A stretch of 64,000 nucleotides of DNA from JAXMAR01 sp046350295 (GTDB lineage: Bacteria > Planctomycetota > Planctomycetia > Gemmatales > Gemmataceae). The DNA lies in the NCBI GenBank assembly GCA_046350295.1, contig JAXMAR010000030.1:1-64000 (forward strand). Direction: 5' to 3'. Below the pieces are notes generated by a model, which did no database searches, was not told the origin of the DNA, and was given only the letters and a program-made list of their open reading frames with translations. Positions 26,227 to 35,502 of the stretch are shown here, in pieces; the first letter of the stretch is position 1, and each line of letters opens with the position of its first letter. The position numbers were made by a program, and so were the translations under genes.

Positions 26227-27582
26227 ATGGGCGGCCGGAATTGCGTGTCGATGCGGCGCATGATGGCGAGCCTGCTCGGGCTTGTCCTGTGCCTCGCCCC
26301 GGCGCAGGCGCAAACCGGCGATGCGCCCCGACTGGTCTTCGGCGGCGAGGAGTCGTCCGAACCTCCGCGCCCGTTCGCCGGCGTCGTCTTCTCTCCGCTC
26401 ACGCCGCGCGATCCGGTCGCGCCTGCCGTCTATCAATCGATGTCCACCGCTCGCGGCGACGCGATCAAGGACAGGGGCGTCGTTCCTGCCATCGGCGTTT
26501 CGCGCGATCCCGTTTCGGATCCCGGCTCGGGAATCCAACAGGCCGGATGCTCTTCCTGCGGCGGCGGCTTGATCGGCGGACCACTCGGTCTGGGTGGCTG
26601 TTCCGCGTGCGGCAGTGGGCCGCGGCCTCCCTGCTCGCCCGGCCAAAGTCCCGACTGCGGCTACTGCCCCGGTCATGACGGCCCGCTCGAGCGTTTCTTC
26701 GGCGGCCTCTATGAATGCGTGTGCTGTCCCGATCCCTGCTATGATCCGAAATGGATCGCGCTCGCGGACGCCGCCTTCAATGTCGCCTCAGCCCGGCCCG
26801 TCACCGAGACGGGCATCCGCTGGAGCCGCGGCCTCAACCTGAGCGATCTGGACCGCGGCGAGTTTTTCTGGGCGCGGCAGGACGGCGGGGGCCGGGGGCC
26901 GCGTCCGCAGGGGGCGGCCAAGGTCGCCGCGTTCAACGCCCGCTACGACGATCTGGTTTACCACATGCAGGGCGCCGCCGGCAGGATCGGTGTCCTCATC
27001 GATGTGCCGTATCGCTCGGTCGATCCGGTCTTCGCGCCGACCGCGTCGGGTTTCAACGACATCCGGGCCGGCTTCAAATCCCTTCTCTTCGACTGCGAGC
27101 TGTTGCAGGTAGGCGCGCAATTCCTGACCTATATCCCGTCCGGCGCGGCGGGCAAGGGCCTGGGCACGGGCCACGTCGCGCTCGAGCCGTCGCTGTTGGT
27201 CGACGTGAAGCTGACGCCGACGACCTATCTGGAGACGCAACTCTCGGAGTGGATCCCCATCGAGGGGGACCAGAACTATCAGGGCGCCGTGTTGCACACG
27301 CACACGAGCGTCAATCAACTGTTGTGGCGCCATCAGGGCGCCGATATCCGCCTGATCGGAACGGCGGAGTTCAACACCTGGTCCTTCCAGGACGGCGCCT
27401 ACACCGACCCCGTGCTCGGATCCTTCCAGCGCGGCAGCGGCGCCACTTACGCGAGCGCCGGACCGGGTCTTCGTCTCTTCATTTGCGACAAGATCGACTT
27501 CGGCTTCGGCGCCTTCTTCGCCGTCAATAGCCCCAACCTGGCTCGGCAGAATTACATCACCGAGTTCCGCTTTCGCTTCTGA
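26227..27582 (+). CDS. Predicted outer-membrane beta-barrel protein
   Basis: A 451-residue secreted protein with a signal peptide (MRRMMASLLGLVLCLAPAQA, a few residues after the start chosen). A Cys/Gly/Pro-rich segment (around residues 105-180: QQAGCSSCGGGLIGGP, CVCCPDPCYDP) links to a C-terminal domain of about 250 residues with alternating strands such as FKSLLFDCELLQVGAQFLTY and TTYLETQLSEW. It ends in RFRF, a C-terminal aromatic residue as in outer-membrane barrels. AGGAGG precedes the ATG at 26227. It ends two bases from the stop of the converging esterase gene. Confidence 0.78.
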   Translation: MGGRNCVSMRRMMASLLGLVLCLAPAQAQTGDAPRLVFGGEESSEPPRPFAGVVFSPLTPRDPVAPAVYQSMSTARGDAIKDRGVVPAIGVSRDPVSDPGSGIQQAGCSSCGGGLIGGPLGLGGCSACGSGPRPPCSPGQSPDCGYCPGHDGPLERFFGGLYECVCCPDPCYDPKWIALADAAFNVASARPVTETGIRWSRGLNLSDLDRGEFFWARQDGGGRGPRPQGAAKVAAFNARYDDLVYHMQGAAGRIGVLIDVPYRSVDPVFAPTASGFNDIRAGFKSLLFDCELLQVGAQFLTYIPSGAAGKGLGTGHVALEPSLLVDVKLTPTTYLETQLSEWIPIEGDQNYQGAVLHTHTSVNQLLWRHQGADIRLIGTAEFNTWSFQDGAYTDPVLGSFQRGSGATYASAGPGLRLFICDKIDFGFGAFFAVNSPNLARQNYITEFRFRF

Positions 27583-27584
27583 CG

Positions 27585-28538
27585 TTACTTCTCCAGTAGC
27601 TGTTTGCGGATGAAGGCCAGCGCCCTGGCATGGGCTTCCCGCACCAGCATCTTGTCGGCGCCGGCGAGGCCGTGCTCGCCGCCTTTCACCGTGACCAGTT
27701 CGTGGGCGACCTTGTGCTTGGCGAACTCACGCGCCATCGCTTGCGAGAGGATATAGGGGACATCGGTGTCCTCCGTGCCGTGGACGAGCAGCGTCGGCGG
27801 GTAGGCGGGGGTGACGTTGCGGACGGGGCAGAAGGGGTCGAGCTTGGCCTTGTCCTTCACCGGGTCGAAGCCGGTGACGGTCTTGGTCCAGAGGCCGTTT
27901 TGCCGCAGGTAGAGGTAGAAGCGGCCGCGGCCCTTTTGTTCGTCGGCGCTGGGGCTGGAGACGACCTTGCCGCTGAGGCCGGCCCAGGCTTCGGTGTCGC
28001 TCACGAGGGGGCGCTTGCGGTAGTGGGCGGAGGGAGTGGTGTACCATTCGCCGTCGACGTCGCCATAGCCCCAGTAGGCCACCAGGGCCTTGGGACGTGG
28101 CATGACGCGGTAGCCGGTGACGAGCGTGAGATAGCCGCCCGCGGAGCCGCCGGCGACGACGAGGCGGTCGGGGGCGATGCCCAGCTTCTTGGCCTGGGCG
28201 CCGATCCAGCGGAAGGCGTCCTCCACATCGGCGATGATCTCCGGCAGCTTGACCTCCGGGGCGAGGCGGTAGTCGATGGAGATGAGCGTGACACGCTCGG
28301 CCTTGCAGAGGTCGAGCAGGTTGCGCGGCACGCCGTCGCGGTTGCCGGTGATGAGGGCGCCGCCGTGGATCCAGACGAGGACGGGCTGCGGCTTGTCGCC
28401 TGGGGCGCGGTAAACGTCGGCGCGGATGTCGTGCTTGTCGACGGTCTTGTAGACGTGCGTCGTTTTCATGAGGGCCGGCTCGCCGGCGGCCAGCGGAGCG
28501 GCGAGGAGGCAGGCCAATGGAAGGAAAGCGCGGCGCAT
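27585..28538 (-). CDS. Secreted alpha/beta hydrolase (esterase)
   Basis: A 317-residue serine hydrolase of the hormone-sensitive-lipase/BD-FAE-like group. The start at 28538 gives a signal peptide MRRAFLPLACLLAAPLAAGE. The oxyanion loop is VLVWIHGGALITGNR, the nucleophile elbow is VVAGGSAGGYLTLV, the acid is in LLVHGTEDTDVPY, and the His is in GGEHGL. It probably cleaves ester bonds of plant-type polysaccharides or short acyl esters outside the cell. A related but distinct esterase is cut off at the right edge of the window. Confidence 0.9.
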   Translation of the reverse strand: MRRAFLPLACLLAAPLAAGEPALMKTTHVYKTVDKHDIRADVYRAPGDKPQPVLVWIHGGALITGNRDGVPRNLLDLCKAERVTLISIDYRLAPEVKLPEIIADVEDAFRWIGAQAKKLGIAPDRLVVAGGSAGGYLTLVTGYRVMPRPKALVAYWGYGDVDGEWYTTPSAHYRKRPLVSDTEAWAGLSGKVVSSPSADEQKGRGRFYLYLRQNGLWTKTVTGFDPVKDKAKLDPFCPVRNVTPAYPPTLLVHGTEDTDVPYILSQAMAREFAKHKVAHELVTVKGGEHGLAGADKMLVREAHARALAFIRKQLLEK

Positions 28539-28617
28539 GAACGGCTCCAAAACCGAATTGCACGAGGGGCGACACGCCGGTCGTGTATGAAGGACCGATC
28601 TTATTTCGGCTACCGGC

Positions 28618-30987
28618 CTAGTCCGCGGGACTTTCCGCAATGATCTTGCGGTACTTTTCCTTGGCCCATTCGAACGTCTTCTGGGCCTCTTTGCGTTCGT
28701 GCTCCGCGATCGCCTTGGCGCGGACGGCCCATAGCTGGTCGATCGTCGCGAGACACCACTGGGCGCTCTTCTTCGAGCCGCGGATCGGGGCGCCCGCCAC
28801 GGTTACGTTCACCGGGTTGGTGTGCAGTTGCGGGATCTGCCGCAGGGCGACCCAGCTGGAGCGCTCGATCGGAACGTCGAACGCCAGGTCGTGGACCTTG
28901 TCGTCCGCCGGGACTTCCTTGCTGGCGACGGCCTTGCCGTTGACGATCAGCTCGACCAAGCGCGTCTTGCCGGTCGGGACCGTGGCGCCTGGCGCGGTGC
29001 CGAGATCGGGCGAAGAAGCGAACGCCACCTTGGCCGCGACTTTTATCTTACCCCCCTTGTCGAGCTTCAACTCTTCGCCCGGCGTCTTGCCGCCGACGTC
29101 GAAGCGCAGGGCGTGGGCGTAGCCGTCGGAGACGTAGGAGCGGCCGCCGGCGAGGCCTTCGCACCACTTGGTGAAGTCGATCTTGTCGACCTTGCCGAGC
29201 TGGACGTAGACGCGACCTTGCCCGACGCGGCTGCCCGAGATGCACGGGAAGTCGGTCTCGCCGCTCGCCTTCAGGGGGAAGCCGCAGTTCATGATGTGGT
29301 ACCAGCAGTTCCACTCGGCGACGCGGTTGGTATCCATGGCGCTGATGAAGTCGCACAGGCCCTGGGCGGTGGTGACACAGATTTCCTGGGCCCCGATGCC
29401 GTCCATCTCGGGGACGGCGAAGTTGTAGACGACGCGCTGCGCCCGGGCGTTGCTGGCGATCAGCTCGGCGAGGTCGAGGAGGCCGTCCTTGTTGGTGTCG
29501 ATGACGTCGAAGTCCTCGGGCAACAGGCCGGCCTTGGCCTCGGCGCGCGAGATGTTGCGGTCCTTGTCCTTGTCGAGGTCGCGCAGGTTGCGCAGGGCGG
29601 CGACCTTGGGATTCACGCCCAGGCCGTTGGCCGAGTGGGCGTAGCCGGTGAAGGCGCCCTGGTTCTTGGCCCAGCGCATGAGGGGCGTGGTCCAGGTCGG
29701 CCAGCCCTTGGTCTTGGTCCCGTCCGAGCCGGGGTAGGTCTGGTCGCGGAGGTTCAGCAGGCAGACGTGGCCCAGCAGCTGGCTGCCGAAGCCGGAGACC
29801 TCGATGTCATACTTGATGAGCGTGAGCGGCTCGCTGACCTTGTTCACCGTCGTTTCGAAGAACTGGCGCTGGAAGTCGTAGCACGGTCCCCAGGTCAGGT
29901 TGCAGCCGACGTTGAGGCCTTCCCCTTTGACGTGCAGGAACATGTCCTTGGCGAAGACGCCTTCGGTCGGGTTGGTGTAATGGGCGCAGCCGGCGGCGTG
30001 GATGTGATGATCGCCACTGTAGAAGCCGAACTGCGTCGGGTCAATCCAGCGCTTCAGCTTGACCGTGATCTCCGGCTTGCCCTTCTCCGGGATGTGAACC
30101 TTCTGCGTCTGCAGGTAGTACTCGGGGCCGCGGCCAAAGGTCAAGACCAGGTCGCCGGGGGGAAGGAGAACGGTTTCGCCGGAGTGGCGGTAGACCTGGT
30201 CCTGGAAGAAGAAGTCGGGGGCGAGGCGCTTGCTCTTGGGCGGATAGACCTTGCCGAGCTTGTCCTTGAAGGTGAAGCGGCCGGTGGTCGGCGTCCCATC
30301 GACATCGATCGCGGTCAACTTGACCGGGATGGCAGGTTGGACGGTGAATAGCACGGGGACTTCGCCGCGGAAGCCGAGGTCCTCGGTGAGCTGGCCGACG
30401 TCGAAGTGGAGGGTCGCTTCGCGTTTGCCGGCCTGGCTGCTGTGGAGGAGGGCGAGGGTGTACTGTACTTTGAGGCCGGAGAGCTTGTCCTCGAGCGGGT
30501 TGCTGTGGAAGATTTCGACATCGAGGAAGCGGTCCTTGATGTCGGCTTCCTTGATCTCGCCGGCCTTGCCGCGGGAGTAAATCTGGAGAGCCTGGGGACT
30601 GCGAACCTGAAGCGGTTTGGTCACGCCCGCCTCGTTGACGACCTTGATGATCGCCGGGACGTAGCCCCCCTGCTGGAGGAGGGCCGGAGCCGGGCCACGC
30701 TTGACCTTGACGCGCGATTCGGGGTTGATGGTGACCAGGATGAGGGCGTGGGGATCGAGGAGCTTCTGAATCTTGGCGGCGTCCTGCTCCTTGAGCGCCT
30801 TGCGGAGCGGCTCGACGACGTCCGGCGCCGCTGGATGGCCGAGGTATTCGAGCGCCTGGAGGAGGCGATCGACATTGCGGGCGAGCGGCTGGCCTTCGAC
30901 GTCGACCGGCTCAGGCGTTTGCGCCCGGCAAACGGGGACGGCCAGGAAGAGACAAAGGGTGGCGAGCGCTAGGCGGGGAGAGGACAT
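28618..30987 (-). CDS. Secreted PHP-type (CehA/McbA-like) metallohydrolase with EF-hands
   Basis: A 789-residue protein. The start at 30987 gives a signal peptide MSSPRLALATLCLFLAVPVC. After an N-terminal region with beta-rich parts there is a PHP-type metal site FYSGDHHIHAAG around residue 330, with further His/Asp residues later. Two EF-hand-like calcium loops follow: DLDKDKDRNISRAE and DTNKDGLLDLAE. The C-terminal part carries beta-sandwich stretches. Family members hydrolyse phosphate or carbamate esters, but the substrate is not predictable. The calcium loops within the catalytic region are notable. Confidence 0.82.
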   Translation of the reverse strand: MSSPRLALATLCLFLAVPVCRAQTPEPVDVEGQPLARNVDRLLQALEYLGHPAAPDVVEPLRKALKEQDAAKIQKLLDPHALILVTINPESRVKVKRGPAPALLQQGGYVPAIIKVVNEAGVTKPLQVRSPQALQIYSRGKAGEIKEADIKDRFLDVEIFHSNPLEDKLSGLKVQYTLALLHSSQAGKREATLHFDVGQLTEDLGFRGEVPVLFTVQPAIPVKLTAIDVDGTPTTGRFTFKDKLGKVYPPKSKRLAPDFFFQDQVYRHSGETVLLPPGDLVLTFGRGPEYYLQTQKVHIPEKGKPEITVKLKRWIDPTQFGFYSGDHHIHAAGCAHYTNPTEGVFAKDMFLHVKGEGLNVGCNLTWGPCYDFQRQFFETTVNKVSEPLTLIKYDIEVSGFGSQLLGHVCLLNLRDQTYPGSDGTKTKGWPTWTTPLMRWAKNQGAFTGYAHSANGLGVNPKVAALRNLRDLDKDKDRNISRAEAKAGLLPEDFDVIDTNKDGLLDLAELIASNARAQRVVYNFAVPEMDGIGAQEICVTTAQGLCDFISAMDTNRVAEWNCWYHIMNCGFPLKASGETDFPCISGSRVGQGRVYVQLGKVDKIDFTKWCEGLAGGRSYVSDGYAHALRFDVGGKTPGEELKLDKGGKIKVAAKVAFASSPDLGTAPGATVPTGKTRLVELIVNGKAVASKEVPADDKVHDLAFDVPIERSSWVALRQIPQLHTNPVNVTVAGAPIRGSKKSAQWCLATIDQLWAVRAKAIAEHERKEAQKTFEWAKEKYRKIIAESPAD

Positions 30988-31070
30988 GGCGGGTACCTCG
31001 GTGAGTCGGAGCGGGCGGGGAATGAGGTTACGATAACGCGCGGTGGGGGCGGGCGAAAGGAGAAAAGCGC

Positions 31071-31496
31071 TCACCCCAGCTTGATCCCGCAATCCGGACA
31101 GCGATGCGGCTCGCCGTTCAACTCGGCGCCGCACGCGGGACATTTGGTCGGGTCATGGTGTTCCTCCATCTTTGTCGCCGGGACGCTTGGCGCCGGGGGC
31201 GTCTCGTGCTTCCTGTCGGCATACGGGAAGAAGATCCAGATCAGGACTCCCAGGCCGGCGCCGAGGATGAGGCCGGCGATACCGCCTTCGCCGAAGACGA
31301 TGAGCGGGTTGACGTTGGCGCGCAAGGCGACGAAGAGCTGGCCGAGGATGAGGCCGAGCATGGCGGGGACGGCGATCCACCACAGCCCGCGGATGCGGCG
31401 GTCGTGCGGATCGACGAGGCCGCGCAGGTGGTCGGCTTCGTGTTGGCTGATGCGGCCTTCGTGGAGGAGTTTGTCGAGGTCGAGGAGGATTTTCAT
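31071..31496 (-). CDS. Membrane protein with C-terminal zinc ribbon
   Basis: A 141-residue protein. The N-terminal helix MKILLDLDKLLHEGRISQHE is followed by two hydrophobic segments (about residues 38-60 and 67-90). The C-terminus is a zinc-ribbon, CPACGAELNGEPHRCPDCG. I do not recognise a specific family. The arrangement resembles small membrane sensors or assembly factors with a cytoplasmic zinc ribbon. Confidence 0.75.
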   Translation of the reverse strand: MKILLDLDKLLHEGRISQHEADHLRGLVDPHDRRIRGLWWIAVPAMLGLILGQLFVALRANVNPLIVFGEGGIAGLILGAGLGVLIWIFFPYADRKHETPPAPSVPATKMEEHHDPTKCPACGAELNGEPHRCPDCGIKLG

Positions 31497-31540
31497 GGGA
31501 AAGCGTGGCGGATGTCGTCAGGGCCGGAAGCGTGGAAGCC

Positions 31541-31789
31541 TCATGCTGGGGTCTTTTGAAAAAAGCGAGCGAGGGCGCCCGCTTCGATCACGCCGTTGTC
31601 TTCCAGTTGGCCGCGGACCACCAACATGTCCCCCAAGCTGATTCTGTCCGTGCCCTTGTAACGGCGAAACAGAAGCGTGCCGCCGACGGGGTGCTCGAAG
31701 ACCAGGCGTGTTTTCTCGACCGTTTCCTGAAACCCCAGGTCGAGCAACAAGGCGCGAAGTTCAGCGAAGGAAACCTCCGAGCTCTTCAT
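31541..31789 (-). CDS. Small HicA-like protein
   Basis: An 82-residue protein: MKSSEVSFAELRALLLDLGF, then VFEHPVGGTLLFRRYKG and a C-terminal helical segment. The alternation of a helix, a GF, and strands with a FEHP-like motif resembles the small double-stranded-RNA-binding fold of HicA toxins, but the typical catalytic His context is not clear and no HicB antitoxin is adjacent. It could instead be a small regulator. It lies 44 bases from the zinc-ribbon gene on the same strand. Confidence 0.6.
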   Translation of the reverse strand: MKSSEVSFAELRALLLDLGFQETVEKTRLVFEHPVGGTLLFRRYKGTDRISLGDMLVVRGQLEDNGVIEAGALARFFQKTPA

Positions 31790-31849
31790 GGCATACTCCG
31801 TTTCGGCGGGAAGATGGCCGCCTTGGCGCGAGCGAACTCACGCATGCCA

Positions 31850-33766
31850 CTAATCGTACCGCATCAGGATCTCCTGCGCCGGAACGCCGGCCAGCCCTTT
31901 AAAGCCGCCATCGATGATCTTGTCCGCCAGCGCATCCATCTCCTTGAAGTAGCGGTCGCTCGGCCGCTCGCCGGTCAGCTTGTGTCTCAGGTCGTGGCAG
32001 AGAATGTCGGCGGCGGCTATGGACACCTCGTCCTTCTTGCCATGCGCCCACATGAGCGTCACCAGCATGACGATCGTGTCTTGCACGCGTTGCGACAGCT
32101 CGGTCATGCGGTCCTGCCGGTCGGCGAGGGCGACCTGGTGCTTGCGCATCGCCGCCGAGATCTCCAGCGCATGCCGGGGACACTGTGCCTGAGCAAACGC
32201 CAGATGATCGGCGAGGCGCGGGTCGAGGCCGTCGGGGCGGCTCTTGTCGCGGGTGCGGAACATCTGGCCGATGCGCCAGCCGGCGTAGGAGCGCAGCTCG
32301 CGGCGGAGCTTCCAGGCGTGGACCGGGTTCATCGGGTTGAAGCGCTTGATCTGCCGGGCTTGCAACGCCTTGCCGATCGGCTCGAAATACGCCTTGCCGT
32401 GCTCCTTCACGAGGGACTTGAAGAAGGCCATGCCGAGCATCTCGCCTTCGCCTTCGTAGATGCAGGGGGCGAGGTACTCGTGGACGTTGTCGCCGAAAAG
32501 GTGGCCTTTGAGGAAGGAGCGGCCGCCGTGCGTCTTCATGAACAGCTCGATGGCGGCTTCCTTCTGCGCCTCGCTGCCGAAGATCTTGGCGATGATGCAC
32601 TCCAATTCACCGCGGAAGCCCTGGTCCAAGAGCCAGCTGCCCCAGGCGACGAGGGCGTCGGCCCCGGCGATGAGGCCGGCGAGGCGGGCGATGCGCCGCT
32701 TGACCAACTCGCGCGTCTGGATCGGCTTGCCGTAGGTCTTGCGATAGGCGGCCCAGGGGAGCATGTTGGCGAGGAAGACGCGCATGTTGGCCGATGCCGA
32801 GGCGCACAGGGCGAGGCGTCCGAGGTTGAGGCCGTGGTAGGCGATGGTGAGGCCGTCGCCGGTCTTCGGCTTCAAGAGGTTCTCGCGCGGCACACGGAAC
32901 TTGTTGAAGACGAGGCCATGGTTGTAGGCGTGACGCAGCGCGTAGAGGCCATAGCGGACGATGCGAAACTGCTCGTTTTCCTCGGGCAATTCGGCGATCA
33001 GGACGGCGGGCTTGCCGTCGATCAAGCAAACGAGACCGATTAGTCTCCCCGGGATGGCGTTGGTGATGAACAGCTTCTCGCCGGTGACCTCGTAGTGATC
33101 GCCGACGAGCGTCGCCGTGGTCTTGAGGGCGGTGAGGTCGGAGCCGGCGCCCGGCTCGGTGAGGGCGAAGGCGGAGATCTTCTGCCCGCTCGCCAGGACA
33201 GGAAGAAGTCGCGCCTTCTGCTCGGCGTTGCCGAAAGTGCGCAGCGGGTCGACGGCGCCGATGCAGCCGTGGACGGACGCCATGGCGGCGGTCATCGAGT
33301 CGAGGAGCCCCATGCGCGTGAGGAAAGGGGCGAAGCGAGCGAAGGGCGCTCCCTGGCCGCCGTGCTTGGGGTCGATCAACAGGCCCCAGTAGCCGGCGCC
33401 GGCCAGCTCCTGCATCGTCTCTTCGGAGAGCTTGTGGTCCTGGTTAAGGAGCGCGTTCTGTTCGCGGCGGCGGCGGATGATGGCGAGCGACCTCTCCATG
33501 CAGGCGTCGCTCGGATGGGAGGCGGCGAGCGGCGGCGCCTGGAACAACTCGAGCGGCAGCTTCCGCTCCCAGATGGCCCGGTGAATGGGCGAGCTGCTCG
33601 TCTGATACTGCGGCGCGAAGAGCGTCTCGACCTGCTCATCGGCCCGGTCGACGGCGCCGAGGCGGCGCACCTCCTCCTCGCTCTTGCCCCCAAGGCGTAG
33701 AGCGGTCTCGGCGAAGCTCTGTTTCTCCTCGGCTTTCGGCTCTTGGGTCGGGGGAGAGGTTGACAT
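31850..33766 (-). CDS. Acyl-CoA dehydrogenase family protein
   Basis: A 638-residue flavoenzyme, longer than the typical 380-residue acyl-CoA dehydrogenase because of N- and C-terminal extensions. The core shows GYWGLLIDPKHGGQGAPFAR, the FAD motif FALTEPGAGSDLTALKT, TGEKLFITNA, and the region of the catalytic base CIYEGEGEMLGMAFFK. The C-terminal 150 residues form the extra helical domain of the very-long-chain or FadE-like group. It would introduce a 2,3-double bond in acyl-CoA. No other beta-oxidation gene is close. Confidence 0.9.
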   Translation of the reverse strand: MSTSPPTQEPKAEEKQSFAETALRLGGKSEEEVRRLGAVDRADEQVETLFAPQYQTSSSPIHRAIWERKLPLELFQAPPLAASHPSDACMERSLAIIRRRREQNALLNQDHKLSEETMQELAGAGYWGLLIDPKHGGQGAPFARFAPFLTRMGLLDSMTAAMASVHGCIGAVDPLRTFGNAEQKARLLPVLASGQKISAFALTEPGAGSDLTALKTTATLVGDHYEVTGEKLFITNAIPGRLIGLVCLIDGKPAVLIAELPEENEQFRIVRYGLYALRHAYNHGLVFNKFRVPRENLLKPKTGDGLTIAYHGLNLGRLALCASASANMRVFLANMLPWAAYRKTYGKPIQTRELVKRRIARLAGLIAGADALVAWGSWLLDQGFRGELECIIAKIFGSEAQKEAAIELFMKTHGGRSFLKGHLFGDNVHEYLAPCIYEGEGEMLGMAFFKSLVKEHGKAYFEPIGKALQARQIKRFNPMNPVHAWKLRRELRSYAGWRIGQMFRTRDKSRPDGLDPRLADHLAFAQAQCPRHALEISAAMRKHQVALADRQDRMTELSQRVQDTIVMLVTLMWAHGKKDEVSIAAADILCHDLRHKLTGERPSDRYFKEMDALADKIIDGGFKGLAGVPAQEILMRYD

Positions 33767-33844
33767 CCAGCGCCTCCGTGGGATGGTTTCCCCTCATTCT
33801 ATCCCCTATGGGTCTCCGATGGACATGACGCCGTCATCCCGCCA

Positions 33845-35239
33845 TCATTCGCCGATGCAGAACAGGCTCTTCTGCGTCCGCACGTACATCCGCTTGCCCT
33901 CGAAAACCAGCGAACTGCGAAACGGCTCCAGCTCGTTTCGCGCCAGCGCCTTGAACTCTCGGCCGCAGGCGACCACCAGTGTCACTCCCTTGTCGGTGCT
34001 CAGGTAGACGCGATCGCCGGCAACGGAGACGCTCGGGTAGTGCGTGCCCGGAAGCTCGAGTCGCTCCTCGTAGACCAGCTTGCCGTCACTCGCGTCGATG
34101 ACTGAGAAGATGCCACGGTCGTCGACGGCGTAGAGCAGGCCCTCGTGCAGAACGGGGGACGGGAACCAGTAGCCGCCGCCCTTGACCTTCCCCTTCCAGA
34201 GTGCAGCGATCTTGGCGGGGGCGGGCAGTGACGATGGCAGCTTGACGGCGGTGGCGCCGCCGCGCACGAAGTAGGCGATGCCGTCGTGAACGATCGGCGA
34301 GTTGGCGCCGCAGGAGCCGAGGTTCTCGGCGAGGACCGCCCCGTCCTCCACGCGCACGATCAGGCCGTGCGGCGTGACGACCACGTCGACGGCGCCGAGG
34401 CGTGTGGCGATCGGCGTGCCGTGCGGCGGGTTCTTCTTGACCCGCCAGCATTCGGAGCCATCTCTCGTGCTGAGCGCGACGAGATCGGCGAAGTGAATGA
34501 GCAGCTTGTCGCCGACGAGGACGGGGGAGGCGCCGTGGGCGTACGGAGCGGTCGATTGCTCGATCAGCTTCAGCCACTTGCGAGTTCCGTCCAGGTCGAA
34601 GCAGGCGACCAGGCCGTTGCCGAAGGCGACGAAGACCTCCTTGCCGTTGGTGACCGGCGTCGGCGTCGAATAGCCGGCCGTCCCCTCCCTGCCGCGCTCG
34701 GTGAAGCGGCTGGCGAGCTTGAGCTTGTCCTTGTCGGCCTTCAACTCGTCGCTCTTGCTCCGCAGCTCCTTGACCTTCTGGTCGATTTCCGTCTTCGCCG
34801 CCGGATCGTCTTTGAGCTTGCGCCGCAGCAGGTCACCCTCGCGATTCAGGCCGGAGATGAGCTTGTTGAGCCGGTCGGCCTCGGCGAGTTCGACTTTCAA
34901 CTTCCCGCGTGTCACGTCGTCGACTTCGATTTCGGAGATGGCGTTGTTCTTTTGCCAGAGGATGCGGCCGTCCTCGCGGTCCAGACACAGGAGGGTACAG
35001 GGCTCGGCGCAGATGAAGATGCGGCGACCGAGGAGCACGGGGATGCTGTTGCTGCCCCCCGGCATGGGCGTTCTCCAGACGACGTTCTTGGTTGTCGACC
35101 ATTCGAGCGGCGGCTGGGCTTTGGGATAGTCGCCGCTCCCGTCGCTGCGCCAGCCACGCGTTTCGGCGGAGCGGAGCGTGACGCCCGGACGTCCGACGAC
35201 CAAAGTCAGGGCCAGCAACAAAGCGAATCGATAGCGCAT
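33845..35239 (-). CDS. Secreted PQQ-type beta-propeller protein with coiled-coil insert
   Basis: A 464-residue protein with a signal peptide (MRYRFALLLALTLVVGRPGV). It has repeated propeller blades of the PQQ/YfgL type: PCTLLCLDREDGRILWQK, GLVACFDLDGTRKWLKLI, DLVALSTRDGSECWRVKK and GIFSVIDASDGKLVYEERL. Between blades one and two lies a charged coiled coil of about 75 residues (VELAEADRLNKLISGLNREG and KELRSKSDELKADKDKLKLA), which is unusual in this family. It is probably a periplasmic scaffold rather than a dehydrogenase. Confidence 0.88.
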   Translation of the reverse strand: MRYRFALLLALTLVVGRPGVTLRSAETRGWRSDGSGDYPKAQPPLEWSTTKNVVWRTPMPGGSNSIPVLLGRRIFICAEPCTLLCLDREDGRILWQKNNAISEIEVDDVTRGKLKVELAEADRLNKLISGLNREGDLLRRKLKDDPAAKTEIDQKVKELRSKSDELKADKDKLKLASRFTERGREGTAGYSTPTPVTNGKEVFVAFGNGLVACFDLDGTRKWLKLIEQSTAPYAHGASPVLVGDKLLIHFADLVALSTRDGSECWRVKKNPPHGTPIATRLGAVDVVVTPHGLIVRVEDGAVLAENLGSCGANSPIVHDGIAYFVRGGATAVKLPSSLPAPAKIAALWKGKVKGGGYWFPSPVLHEGLLYAVDDRGIFSVIDASDGKLVYEERLELPGTHYPSVSVAGDRVYLSTDKGVTLVVACGREFKALARNELEPFRSSLVFEGKRMYVRTQKSLFCIGE

Positions 35240-35441
35240 GATCCATCCTCGATCATTTTCCCGGAAGGACGCTTGCCATAAGACGGCCGCCGGTCGCCGT
35301 GCGCACGCCCCCCTTGGTGTGCGACGGCGCCGGCAGCCGTTTCCAGAATGCGTTCAGAGTTCCAGGCGTCGCCTGGGAAGGCGGGAGTTTGTCCTGGACG
35401 AGTGTGACAGGAAGCCGCCTTTGCCACAAGCGCGGAACGGT

Positions 35442-35502
35442 ATGACACTGAATTTGTATTTGTGTAAAATGGCGTGACACTACCTCTTCAGGAAGGGGCC
35501 GC
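35442..35502 (+). promoter_or_regulatory. Sigma-70-like promoter with repeated TGACACT for the GntR/LacI gene
   Basis: A -35 box ATGACA at 35442-35447, a 17-base spacer, and a -10 box TAAAAT at 35465-35470 fit a housekeeping promoter. TGACACT occurs at 35443-35449, overlapping the -35 box, and again at 35475-35481, just after the -10 box. Two direct copies about three helical turns apart suggest regulator binding sites, probably for autoregulation. AGGAAGG at 35490-35496 is the ribosome-binding site. Confidence 0.65.
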
